Positions 18,287-26,228 of a DNA stretch of 64,000 nucleotides are shown one piece after another. A model generated the notes under the pieces. That model did not search any database, was not told the DNA's origin, and saw only the letters and a list, made by a program, of their open reading frames with translations. Each line of letters opens with the position of its first letter. Within the stretch, counting starts at the first letter, position 1. This DNA comes from Bacteroidia bacterium (lineage in GTDB: Bacteria > Bacteroidota > Bacteroidia > SXHM01). The DNA lies in the NCBI GenBank assembly GCA_022072225.1, contig JAJVIC010000002.1, forward strand, positions 203,876-267,875. Direction: 5' to 3'. The translations under genes were made by a program, and so were the position numbers.

Positions 18287-19207
18287 CTAGTTTAGCTCCA
18301 CCCCCTCAAAATACTCCCGCTGTTTTTTTGCCTTGCCGGGCATCAGCAGCATAATAATATTGGAGAGCGTGTAGGCAATTGGAGAGAGTACCAATAATCC
18401 GATTGGTAAATACCATGCGAAAATTTTGGTGCGCACTCTTCGTTTGGGGTCGCCCGGACCTCCTTTGGCGGAAATAAATTGTGCCCACTTGCGGAAAATA
18501 AGTTTGGCGCGCAGTTCAAGATTTACCAGTGTTTTAACCATCATTACACCGCCCTGCGATACTATTTTTGCTTGTAAATTTTGAAACTCATTTTTGTTTA
18601 ATGCTTCTAAAATTGTTGTTCCAAAACGTGATGCTTCGGCTATATCTTTTTCTGAAATACCCGATGGCGGAAAAACACCTAAGTAGTTTTCTTTCTTCTC
18701 GTAAAACAGCCACCCGACAATGGTTGCCACGCTTATCAGGTTGGGGGAGCGGTCTATCAGCGCAATGTTGCCAGTTAATTTTGCTCCTGCGTTCTTCAAC
18801 ATCAGCTTCACGCTTTCCTGCGCATTAAGCCACATGTTGCGCGATGCGCTGACGGTAATCACATTTTTCCCGTTCAGCAACTGCATTCCTTCTTTGCTTT
18901 TTAAAAAACCGGTGAGCGGCTGCGATGGAGAAAGAAACCAAACCTGACAACCTAAGATAATCAAGTCAAACTGTTCGTCAGGATTTACGTTCAGCGGCTG
19001 CATTGCAATCGGCTTTTCTAAAACCGACTCCGGGAAAGCGTCAAAAAACTCTTTGCTGTTCCAGGGGAAAGGAAAAGGTTTTAAAGGCTTCAGTTCTTCG
19101 CAGGCAACAGAAACCGATGCGTCAGCCTTTAGCGGAGTAAGTATTGAATCTAAAACCCGGGTAAGTTGTCCGGTTTGCGAATAGTGAATGACTAATATTT
19201 TTTTCAT
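18287..19207 (-). CDS. DarA-like dialkylresorcinol condensing enzyme (flavodoxin-like)
   Basis: 306 residues from the ATG at 19207. The N-terminus (ILVIHYSQTGQL) is a flavodoxin-type phosphate-binding loop. The PFPFPWNSKEFFDAFPES segment is the feature I associate with proteins annotated as dialkylresorcinol condensing enzyme DarA in Bacteroidota. The C-terminus has one hydrophobic hairpin (about 255-285), so it is probably membrane-attached. DarA with DarB joins two acyl chains into a dialkylresorcinol, used in flexirubin pigments. DarB is not in the window. The start codon overlaps the acyltransferase stop (ATGA). Confidence 0.75.
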   Translation of the reverse strand: MKKILVIHYSQTGQLTRVLDSILTPLKADASVSVACEELKPLKPFPFPWNSKEFFDAFPESVLEKPIAMQPLNVNPDEQFDLIILGCQVWFLSPSQPLTGFLKSKEGMQLLNGKNVITVSASRNMWLNAQESVKLMLKNAGAKLTGNIALIDRSPNLISVATIVGWLFYEKKENYLGVFPPSGISEKDIAEASRFGTTILEALNKNEFQNLQAKIVSQGGVMMVKTLVNLELRAKLIFRKWAQFISAKGGPGDPKRRVRTKIFAWYLPIGLLVLSPIAYTLSNIIMLLMPGKAKKQREYFEGVELN

Positions 19208-20073
19208 GCTGCTTTCTCCCAAAAATCATAATAGTTAAACCACTGCAAAGGGTATTTCCTGACTAAGCGCTCCATCGAAGATACATATTCTTTCAGCAAA
19301 TCATCGTAGCCGTTTTTGCAAACGCTTGGTTTGGTTGCCGAAAGTGCGTAATGCCTTTTGCTTGCTTTAAAAGCATAGACAAACGAATACGGCACTTTAA
19401 AATAAGCCGCCAGGTGAAACGGTCCGTAAGGAAACAAGGCATCTTCGCCAAGAAAATTGGCGGTAACGGTTTTGCTGCCTTTTACAAAACGGTCGCCATG
19501 CAGGCAAATCAGTTCATTATCGTTCAGGCGTTTCTTGATTTCAAAAATATGACTCAGGTCGTTGGGCTTAATGACGATGATATTAACGCTGCGTTTGCCG
19601 GTTACGCTTTCCAAAGTCTTTTTTATTTTCTCGTGTTCCTCGTCAAACATTACAATGTTAATGGGCATACTCAGTCGCTTGAAAAGATACCCCGCCACTT
19701 CCCAGTTGCCGATATGCGAACTGATAAGAATGCCGCCTTTGCCGCCTTTGCCTATCTCAACAATGTTTTCTTCGCCATTAAAATCATAGGTAAATTTGTT
19801 GCTGAAGCCTGCCATTACACAAACCTTGTCAATAATAGTTTGCCCGAAAACATAGTAGTTGCGGTAAACATTCACCGCAGATTTTACAGGACTGTAACCC
19901 AGCCTGCGGAAGTACTGATAAATATAGGGTGTTGCTTTAGGCGTAAAGAAAACAAAGTAGAGCGCAACAAAACGCAACAGCGAATAAGCAGGCGTAACTC
20001 CAAAGTGTTTTAAGATAAAAATAAAAATACTGTAGCCGAGAACGTTACCGCGCGTTTTACCGTCCCAAGCCAT
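19204..20073 (-). CDS. LpxL/HtrB-like acyltransferase of the pigment cluster
   Basis: 289 residues. Family features are SSHIGNWEVAGYLF (the HxxxxE/D catalytic motif of lipid A lauroyl/myristoyl transferases), NELICLHGDRF, and FPYGPFHLAAYFKVP. One N-terminal hydrophobic segment anchors it to the inner membrane. In flexirubin and aryl-polyene clusters such acyltransferases are thought to move ACP-bound acyl chains to an acceptor. Overlaps the DarA-like gene by 4 bases. It is preceded by a heptamer repeat that separates it from the ACP gene. Confidence 0.85.
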   Translation of the reverse strand: MAWDGKTRGNVLGYSIFIFILKHFGVTPAYSLLRFVALYFVFFTPKATPYIYQYFRRLGYSPVKSAVNVYRNYYVFGQTIIDKVCVMAGFSNKFTYDFNGEENIVEIGKGGKGGILISSHIGNWEVAGYLFKRLSMPINIVMFDEEHEKIKKTLESVTGKRSVNIIVIKPNDLSHIFEIKKRLNDNELICLHGDRFVKGSKTVTANFLGEDALFPYGPFHLAAYFKVPYSFVYAFKASKRHYALSATKPSVCKNGYDDLLKEYVSSMERLVRKYPLQWFNYYDFWEKAA

Positions 20074-20081
20074 AGTCTATT

Positions 20082-20147
20082 TAATAGGTAATATGTAAAA
20101 TGTAATATTTGTGTAAAGCGGCATTTGTAAATATTACCTATTACATC
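20082..20147. repeat. Heptanucleotide block with inverted copy between acyltransferase and ACP genes
   Basis: Phased words TAATAGG, TAATATG, TAAAATG, TAATATT (20082-20109), then an inverted copy (ATATTACCTATTA, 20131-20143). The pair can form a hairpin in the transcript between two genes of the pigment cluster. Confidence 0.7.
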
Positions 20148-20154
20148 TTAAAGA

Positions 20155-20403
20155 TTACTTATCGCCAACGCGTTGAATAATGTAGTCGTAGAAATCCTGA
20201 AAGGTTTTGATGTTTACAAAATCTTCGCCTTTGGCTTTAAAACCAAAGTTGTTTTCAATTACTACTACCAAATCAACAAAGTCCAAGCTGTCAAGATCCA
20301 ATGTTTCTTTCAGGCTGGCTTCGGGGGTTATTAAATTGATGTCAGCTTCAAATTCATCTACTAAAAAACCGTTTATTTTTTCAATAATTTCCTGGTTGCT
20401 CAT
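20155..20403 (-). CDS. Acyl carrier protein of the pigment cluster
   Basis: 82 residues, four-helix ACP fold. The phosphopantetheine attachment site is Ser39 in LDLDSLDFVDLV. It is acidic and soluble. It lies 8 bases downstream of the ketosynthase gene and would carry the growing polyene or alkyl chain for the neighbouring ketosynthase and ketoreductase. It is a dedicated ACP rather than the fatty-acid AcpP, judging by context. Confidence 0.92.
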   Translation of the reverse strand: MSNQEIIEKINGFLVDEFEADINLITPEASLKETLDLDSLDFVDLVVVIENNFGFKAKGEDFVNIKTFQDFYDYIIQRVGDK

Positions 20404-20411
20404 AATCTATC

Positions 20412-21632
20412 TTACTTTATTTTCTTTACTATCAGTGATGAATTTGTTCCACCAAACCCAAATGAGTTCGACAAAAATACGTCAATATTCTTTTCAATTG
20501 TTTTAGAAATAATATTCAGTTTTGCAGAGTCATCGTCCGGTGTTTCAAAATTTATGTTGGGTGCAACAAAGGAGTTGTGCATCATTAACAATGAATATAC
20601 TATTTCGCTTGCACCTGCCATCCAGCACTCGTGTCCGGTCATTGATTTGGTAGAAGTAACTGGACATTTAGCGTCACCAAAAACTTCATGAATAGCGCGT
20701 GCCTCAAAGGCATCACCAATAGGAGTGGAGGTAGCATGTGCATTAATGTAATCCACATCTTTCACAGAAATACCTGCATCTTTCAATGACATTTTCAGCG
20801 AGCGTGCCGAGCCTTCAACGCTGGGTTGGGAGATATGTCCGCCATTACTTGAAAAACCATAGCCAATTACTTCACCAAGAATGGTTGCTCCGCGTTTTTT
20901 CGCGTTTTCGTAACTTTCTAAAATCACCGTTGCAGCGCCACCGCTCGGAACCAGACCGTCACGGTTTTTATCAAACGGGCGCGATGCTTTTGTAGGCTCA
21001 TTCTCACGAATTGAAAAAGCGCTGATACCATCAAACGCTCCCATGCTGTATGGATTTACTTCCTGTCCGCCACCACAGATAACCGTTTCCTGCATTCCGT
21101 GTTTTATTAAAAAGTAGCCCATTCCAATAGCGTGGGAGCCGCTGGCGCAGGCACCGCTTACGGTAAAGTTAATTCCTTTCAATCTGAAAATAGTAGAAAG
21201 GTTCATCGTAATAGTAGAGTTCATGCTTTGGAAAATAGAGCCTGAACCCATGAGTGTGGTATCTTTTTTGGCACGCATCACATCAACACCTTCAATAGTA
21301 GCTTTTGCTGTACTGTCGTTTCCGTAAAGAATACCGACAATGTTATTATCCAGAAAAGCATCATCAATTTTTGCCATTTTAAGTGCTTCATCGGTTGCCA
21401 GAAAAGCATATTCGGCTTCTTCGGGCATAGAGTTGCGAAAGCGTCTGTGCAGTTTATCTTTCAGATTGGGAACAGGCAGAACTCCGGTTAATGCAGAACG
21501 GAAGCCCATCTCTTTTCTGATAGCATCAAAACCAATTCCTGATTTGCCTTTGAAAAGAGAATCGCGCACTTCGTCCACATTCTGCCCGATGCAACTGTAA
21601 ACTCCAATTCCTGTAATTACTACTCTGTTCAT
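20412..21632 (-). CDS. Beta-ketoacyl-ACP synthase (KAS II/FabF-like) of the pigment cluster
   Basis: 406 residues, complete thiolase-fold ketosynthase. Catalytic Cys162 sits in SGACASGSHAIG; the two His are in NAHATSTPIGD and MTGHE; the end has SFGFGGTNSSLIV. It condenses ACP-bound chains with malonyl-ACP. The KS/KR/ACP trio next to an ammonia-lyase-like gene is the arrangement of flexirubin and aryl-polyene synthesis. The ATG directly follows the ketoreductase stop codon with no gap. Confidence 0.93.
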   Translation of the reverse strand: MNRVVITGIGVYSCIGQNVDEVRDSLFKGKSGIGFDAIRKEMGFRSALTGVLPVPNLKDKLHRRFRNSMPEEAEYAFLATDEALKMAKIDDAFLDNNIVGILYGNDSTAKATIEGVDVMRAKKDTTLMGSGSIFQSMNSTITMNLSTIFRLKGINFTVSGACASGSHAIGMGYFLIKHGMQETVICGGGQEVNPYSMGAFDGISAFSIRENEPTKASRPFDKNRDGLVPSGGAATVILESYENAKKRGATILGEVIGYGFSSNGGHISQPSVEGSARSLKMSLKDAGISVKDVDYINAHATSTPIGDAFEARAIHEVFGDAKCPVTSTKSMTGHECWMAGASEIVYSLLMMHNSFVAPNINFETPDDDSAKLNIISKTIEKNIDVFLSNSFGFGGTNSSLIVKKIK

Positions 21633-22361
21633 TTATGTATAAAGTCCTCCGTTAACATTCAGTACTTCACCGGTAATATAAGCGGCTTTGGGAGAAGCAA
21701 GGAATGCTACTGCATCTGCCACTTCTTCTGGTGTTCCGAAGCGTTGTGCCGGAATAATTTGTTTGTAATCTTGTTCGTTAAAGCCTTCAGTCATGTCGGT
21801 TTTAATAAAGCCGGGTGCAACAGCATTTACAGTAATGTTGCGTTTTCCTAATTCCTGCGCCAGTGCTTTGGTAGCGCCAATTACACCTGCTTTTGCGGCA
21901 GAATAATTGGTCTGTCCCGGTAAGCCTTTAACTCCTGATAGCGAAACTACATTTACAATTCTTCCATAACGCTTAGCAACCATTCCTTTAATTACGGTGC
22001 GGGTTACGAAGAAAAAGCTGTCGAGATTGGTTTTTATAACGCTGTCCCATTCTTCGTCTTTCATAAACGGGAGCAGTTGGTCTTTGCGAATACCGGCATT
22101 GTTTACAAGCACTTCAATTACCTTTTCTTTATTTTCTTCCACCCATTTTCCGAGAACGGCTTCAATTTCTTCACGCTTTGAAACATCAAATTTCAAAAGC
22201 TCACCTGTTGTTCCTTTTTCGGTAACAGCCTTCAGGGTCTGTTGTGCAGCTTCCTGGTTGCTTTGAAAATTGATGATGATGTGATAACCCTGTTCAGCCA
22301 ATTTCAGGCAAATTGCTTTACCAATTCCTCTTGATCCGCCTGTTACTAATGCACATTTCAT
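21633..22361 (-). CDS. 3-oxoacyl-ACP reductase (FabG-like SDR) of the pigment cluster
   Basis: 242 residues. NAD(P)-binding TGGSRGIG at 7-14, NNAG at 87-90, catalytic Ser140/Ser142 region, Tyr153 and Lys157 in NYSAAK, and the C-terminal TGEVLNVNGG. It reduces beta-ketoacyl-ACP after each condensation. Directly abuts the ketosynthase gene; the outer-membrane protein gene upstream ends 3 bases before its start. Confidence 0.93.
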   Translation of the reverse strand: MKCALVTGGSRGIGKAICLKLAEQGYHIIINFQSNQEAAQQTLKAVTEKGTTGELLKFDVSKREEIEAVLGKWVEENKEKVIEVLVNNAGIRKDQLLPFMKDEEWDSVIKTNLDSFFFVTRTVIKGMVAKRYGRIVNVVSLSGVKGLPGQTNYSAAKAGVIGATKALAQELGKRNITVNAVAPGFIKTDMTEGFNEQDYKQIIPAQRFGTPEEVADAVAFLASPKAAYITGEVLNVNGGLYT

Positions 22362-22364
22362 CGT

Positions 22365-23237
22365 TTAGAATTTATAAAATACTCCGGCATCAATAGCCGG
22401 ATATACATTGCTTTCAGTTTCTGGAAGTGGACCTCCGTTATTGTTGCCAACTACATCAGTAATTGGAAATGATACTCCCGCACCCACGTTTACTCCCAAG
22501 TGTTTTCCAAAAATATAGTCTACTCCGCCAAGCAAAGCCGGACCAAACAGTACATCGCTGAAATCACCTCTGTCGCCTGTTTCATATAAATAGTAATCAT
22601 CGTCTCTGCCTACCATAGCCATCTGTAAATCAATGTATATCCATTTCCAGCAAAATAACTTTACACCAAAATCAAACATTAGCCTGCTTTGAAATGACCC
22701 TGTTCCATCGTAAAAAAACGGTCGTGGGTATAAACCTAAACCGGTGTGCAAACCAAAACCCACAATGCCGCCAACACGAAATTGAAAGCGAGTTCCGGCA
22801 CCTCCATAGCTGTTTCCGAAACCACCTCCAAGAGAAACATATCTGTCGTGACCATTCAATTGAAACTTTGATTTTGGTTTTTCAATTTCTTCCCGTGTTT
22901 CCTGTTGTTTGTCGTCATCAAATGAGTAAACATATTGCTCTTCATTAGTAGGTTCGGTTTCTTTGGGTTGCTCTTGTGTTTTTGTAAATATTTCTTCTGT
23001 GCCGTCCTGATACCTGATTGAAATTACATCATTAATTTTTACGGTTCTGACAGGTCCGTCCGGTTGGTCAAATTTTTTAAACTTTATAATTTCGGGAGTT
23101 ATCTCCTCAACCTTTGCTTTGTATTCCGAACCATCTTTCATGTAGATATAATCTTGCGCCTGAGCTGCAACAGCAAGGAAAGAAAAAATCAGGATGAAAC
23201 TTGCTTTAGGCAAAAATGTTTTTGAGATGATTTTCAT
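22365..23237 (-). CDS. Outer-membrane beta-barrel protein embedded in the pigment cluster
   Basis: 290 residues with a clear signal peptide (to AQAQ at about 28). Residues 29-85 form a small strand-rich domain (YIYMKDGSEYKAKVEEIT, DVISIRYQDGTEEIF) seen in other Bacteroidota proteins as a periplasmic module. An acidic linker follows, then from ~125 a barrel of alternating strands ending in VFYKF, the C-terminal Phe of outer-membrane proteins. The start overlaps the ammonia-lyase gene by 32 bases out of frame, so the two are coupled. Its role is unknown; pigment placement in the outer membrane is only a guess. Confidence 0.75.
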   Translation of the reverse strand: MKIISKTFLPKASFILIFSFLAVAAQAQDYIYMKDGSEYKAKVEEITPEIIKFKKFDQPDGPVRTVKINDVISIRYQDGTEEIFTKTQEQPKETEPTNEEQYVYSFDDDKQQETREEIEKPKSKFQLNGHDRYVSLGGGFGNSYGGAGTRFQFRVGGIVGFGLHTGLGLYPRPFFYDGTGSFQSRLMFDFGVKLFCWKWIYIDLQMAMVGRDDDYYLYETGDRGDFSDVLFGPALLGGVDYIFGKHLGVNVGAGVSFPITDVVGNNNGGPLPETESNVYPAIDAGVFYKF

Positions 23238-24753
23238 CGAGAATTAGTTTTTTTAGTTGAGTTAATTCTTCGTTGCGGGGTTTGTCGTCTGTAAACTTTG
23301 GAACTATTTTTCTAAGTTGCTTGAAAATCTTTTGGGTTGCAGGCGAAAGTTTTGCCTCAAAACCAAGATAATCTACAGCCTGCAAAATGGTCATAAATTC
23401 AATTGCTAAAACTTCTGCCGCATTGTCCACCACTTTTTTTGTAATTAAAGCAGCGTTTGTGCCCATGCTTACAATATCCTGGTTGTCGTTGTTATTAGGT
23501 ATGCTGTGCAGGTACATTGGATAGGCTAGCGTTTGATTTTCGGCAGTGGTAGAAGTTGCTGTGAACTGTATTCCCTGCATTCCGAAGTTAAGACCAAGCT
23601 TGCCAAGGTTTACAAACGGGGGAAGTTTTCCGTTCAGTTTATCATTGAGCAGGTAATTCAATTGGCGTTCGCACATCATGCTCATTTTGGCAACGGCAAT
23701 TTTGAGCTTATCCATTTCAAATGCTACATAGTCGCCATGAAAGTTTCCGCCATGGTAAACGTTTTCGTTTTTATGGTCAATAATGGGATTGTCGTTTGCT
23801 GAGTTGACTTCATTAAGCAATACGTTTTCTGCGTTAATTATGGTGTCGTAAACCGGACCAAGTATTTGCGGAACGCAACGCAGTGAATAATATTCCTGAA
23901 CTTTGTCTTTTAAAACTTCCACTTCTACTTTTTTACTGTAGAGGTGGTCGGGCCTGTGGCGGATGAGCTTGCTTCCCTTTAGCGCAGAACGCATGCTTTC
24001 AGCTATTTTCTTTTGTCCGCCATGAATTTTTGCATTGTTCAGTCCTTCCGAAAAATGGTCGTCAAAGGCCTCTACAATTTCGTTAATCATAGCTGATGCA
24101 ATGATGCTCCACGACAACAAATTTTGTGATTTCAAAATGTTGATTAATCCAATTCCGGTCATGGCTGCAGTGCCGTTCATGAGTGCAATACCTTCGCGGA
24201 TATGGATTTGCAGCGGTTTTATTTTCGCTGCTTTCAGCGCAACAGAGGTTTTTACTTTCTTGCCTTTGTAAAACACTTCGCCTTCGCCAATCAGGTTAAG
24301 GGCAAACTGGGCAAGCTGCACTAAATCACCACTTGCACCTACGCTGCCGTGTTCAGGAATGTAAGGGTAAATATCGTTATTAATAAAAGCAACAATTGTT
24401 TCAGCTAAACTTTTATGTATGCCCGAACACCCAAGCATCAGTGTGTTTAAACGTGCAAGCATTACCGATTTGGCATACTCAGGTGGCAAGGGATTACCTA
24501 AGCCCGAGCAATGGCTTCGGATAAGATTATATTGCAGATCTAACTTGTCTTTTTCACTGATGCGGTATTGAGCCATGGGGCCAAAACTGGTGTTAATACC
24601 ATAAATCAGTTTATTGTGTGAGAAATGATCAAGAAATTTGTGGTTTTCTTCCACATTTTTAAGAGCAAGTTTGTCGAGAACAACTTTATCGTTATCAAAC
24701 AAAACCGTTTTAAAATTTCCGAGATTTAAATACCTGTTGCCTATTACTACCAT
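23206..24753 (-). CDS. Aromatic amino-acid ammonia-lyase (tyrosine-ammonia-lyase-like)
   Basis: 515 residues from the ATG at 24753; the longer frame to 24846 adds a tail without family similarity. The MIO prosthetic-group triad is Ala140-Ser141-Gly142 in VGASGDLVQLAQ. Tyr51 in YGINTSFGP is the catalytic Tyr. The substrate-selectivity pair reads Ser80-His81. From memory it closely resembles the tyrosine ammonia-lyase of the Flavobacterium flexirubin locus, which has the same pair. It would form 4-coumarate, the aryl starter of the polyene. Divergent from the halogenase-like gene. Confidence 0.88.
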   Translation of the reverse strand: MVVIGNRYLNLGNFKTVLFDNDKVVLDKLALKNVEENHKFLDHFSHNKLIYGINTSFGPMAQYRISEKDKLDLQYNLIRSHCSGLGNPLPPEYAKSVMLARLNTLMLGCSGIHKSLAETIVAFINNDIYPYIPEHGSVGASGDLVQLAQFALNLIGEGEVFYKGKKVKTSVALKAAKIKPLQIHIREGIALMNGTAAMTGIGLINILKSQNLLSWSIIASAMINEIVEAFDDHFSEGLNNAKIHGGQKKIAESMRSALKGSKLIRHRPDHLYSKKVEVEVLKDKVQEYYSLRCVPQILGPVYDTIINAENVLLNEVNSANDNPIIDHKNENVYHGGNFHGDYVAFEMDKLKIAVAKMSMMCERQLNYLLNDKLNGKLPPFVNLGKLGLNFGMQGIQFTATSTTAENQTLAYPMYLHSIPNNNDNQDIVSMGTNAALITKKVVDNAAEVLAIEFMTILQAVDYLGFEAKLSPATQKIFKQLRKIVPKFTDDKPRNEELTQLKKLILDENHLKNIFA

Positions 24754-24854
24754 CCTGTTTTTTTCGAAAAAGGATGCAAGTTTAATGAATTGTTGCTTTG
24801 TTTGTAAATGCAATCTGATATTTGCATTGAAAATGATTTTAATCAATTACACGG

Positions 24855-24880
24855 TTTGTAGTTGTTAAAATATAATTTTG
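24855..24880 (+). promoter_or_regulatory. Putative promoter of the halogenase-like gene
   Basis: TAATTTTG at 24873-24880 fits the -7 consensus TAnnTTTG exactly. TTTG occurs at 24855-24858, only 14 bases upstream instead of about 19, so the -33 assignment is weak. The ATG follows 16 bases after the box. Confidence 0.4.
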
Positions 24881-24896
24881 CCCCAAAATTTTACGA

Positions 24897-26138
24897 ATGC
24901 AAACCGAAAAAACAGATGTGTTGGTAATAGGTGCAGGACCTTCAGGAACTGTAGCAGCCTCACTTGTAAAGAAAAACGGGCTGAATGCTGTTATAGTTGA
25001 AAAACAGAAATTTCCGCGCTTTGTTATTGGCGAAAGCTTGTTGCCGCGTTGCATGGTTCATCTGGAAGATGCCGGTTTGTTGGATGTTGTGAAAGCGCAA
25101 GGCTTTCAGGAAAAATTCGGAGCGAAGTTTCTGAAAGGCGATAAAATGTGTGACTTTAATTTTCAGGAACAGTTTACCTCTGAAGCATGGAAGTGGACCT
25201 GGCAGGTTCCCCGCGCGCAATTTGACAAGGCATTAGCTGACGAGACAGAACGAAAAGGGGTTTCCGTTTATTATGAAACCGGAGTGGTAGATGTACAAAT
25301 GAATGGAACAGATTCTCTTACTACAGTTGAAGATATAAACGGAAATAAAAGACGGATTGAAGCGAAATTTATAATTGACTCGAGCGGTTATGGACGTGTT
25401 TTGCCCAATCTGTTTGATTTAAATAAGCCCTCTAACTTTCCGGCTCGCAAAACCTTATTTGCACACGTAAAAGATGTTAAACGCCCCGATAATATTGATG
25501 GAAACCGCATTACCATTGTAGCACACCATACCGATGTTTGGATTTGGGTTATTCCATTTTCAAATGGAACTACTTCATTAGGTTTTGTGGGCAACAACTG
25601 GTTTTTTGAAAAATTTTCGGGAAGCCCTGAAAAACAATTTCGTGAAATGGTGGAAGAAGTTCCCCATATTAATGAGCGTTTCCGTGATGTTGAATTGGTT
25701 TTTGAGCCGCGCACCATTGAAGGTTGGAGTATTTCGGTAAAACAGTTTCACGGTGACGGCTACGCATTGACCGGCAACAGCAGCGAGTTTCTTGACCCCG
25801 TTTTTTCATCGGGTGTTACCTTTGCAACCGAATCGGGTGCAGTGGCTGCCAAGCTTGCCTGTCGGCAGATTAAAGGCGAAAAGGTAGATTGGGAAAAAGA
25901 GTTTGCCCAGCACATGAAGCAAGGCGTAGATACCTTCCGTTCATACGTGACAGGTTGGTATGACGGAACGTTGCAGGATATTTTCTTTTCGCCAAAAGTG
26001 GATTTGAACATTAAAGGTCAGATCTGTTCGGTGCTTGCAGGCTATGTGTGGGATTTGAATAATCCGTTTGTGAAAAAGCACAGTCGTGTAATTGGCAATT
26101 TAGCCCATTTGGTTAAGCTGGAAGCAGGCGCACTTTAG
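24897..26138 (+). CDS. FAD-dependent halogenase/monooxygenase-like flavoprotein
   Basis: 413 residues. FAD-binding GAGPSG at 12-17 and GES at 45-47 (RFVIGESLLP). WIWVIP at 215-220 fits WxWxIP, the signature of flavin-dependent halogenases that keeps them from acting as plain monooxygenases. A later FAD motif reads LTGNSSEFLDPVFSSGV. Two Lys (77, 80) lie where the catalytic Lys of tryptophan halogenases is expected, but I cannot place it exactly. It would act on the aryl ring of the pigment precursor; some flexirubins are chlorinated. Transcribed divergently from the ammonia-lyase gene. Confidence 0.82.
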   Translation: MQTEKTDVLVIGAGPSGTVAASLVKKNGLNAVIVEKQKFPRFVIGESLLPRCMVHLEDAGLLDVVKAQGFQEKFGAKFLKGDKMCDFNFQEQFTSEAWKWTWQVPRAQFDKALADETERKGVSVYYETGVVDVQMNGTDSLTTVEDINGNKRRIEAKFIIDSSGYGRVLPNLFDLNKPSNFPARKTLFAHVKDVKRPDNIDGNRITIVAHHTDVWIWVIPFSNGTTSLGFVGNNWFFEKFSGSPEKQFREMVEEVPHINERFRDVELVFEPRTIEGWSISVKQFHGDGYALTGNSSEFLDPVFSSGVTFATESGAVAAKLACRQIKGEKVDWEKEFAQHMKQGVDTFRSYVTGWYDGTLQDIFFSPKVDLNIKGQICSVLAGYVWDLNNPFVKKHSRVIGNLAHLVKLEAGAL

Positions 26139-26228
26139 AATATCGAATACTGAACAAGGAACTTTAAATGTAGAAGTTTAGGATACTTCATCATTCAAAG
26201 TTCCTTGTTCGATATTCATTATTCATTT
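26138..26228. repeat. Heptanucleotide-phased inverted repeat between convergent genes
   Basis: Thirteen 7-base words in unbroken phase. Those on the left begin GAA (GAATATC, GAATACT, GAACAAG, GAACTTT, ..., GAAGTTT) and those on the right begin TTC (TTCATCA, TTCAAAG, TTCCTTG, TTCGATA, TTCATTA, TTCATTT). Left and right arms pair (26138-26170 with 26191-26216), so the block can serve as a bidirectional terminator. It runs into the last codons of the minus-strand gene. Confidence 0.85.

Noticed and set aside
19351-20013. 220-codon plus-strand frame opposite the LpxL-like acyltransferase
   Set aside because: Shadow frame; the acyltransferase has intact motifs and operon overlap.
26138-26228. Insertion-sequence terminal repeats
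   Set aside because: The inverted arms are adjacent with no transposase between or beside them; the period-7 structure explains them better.
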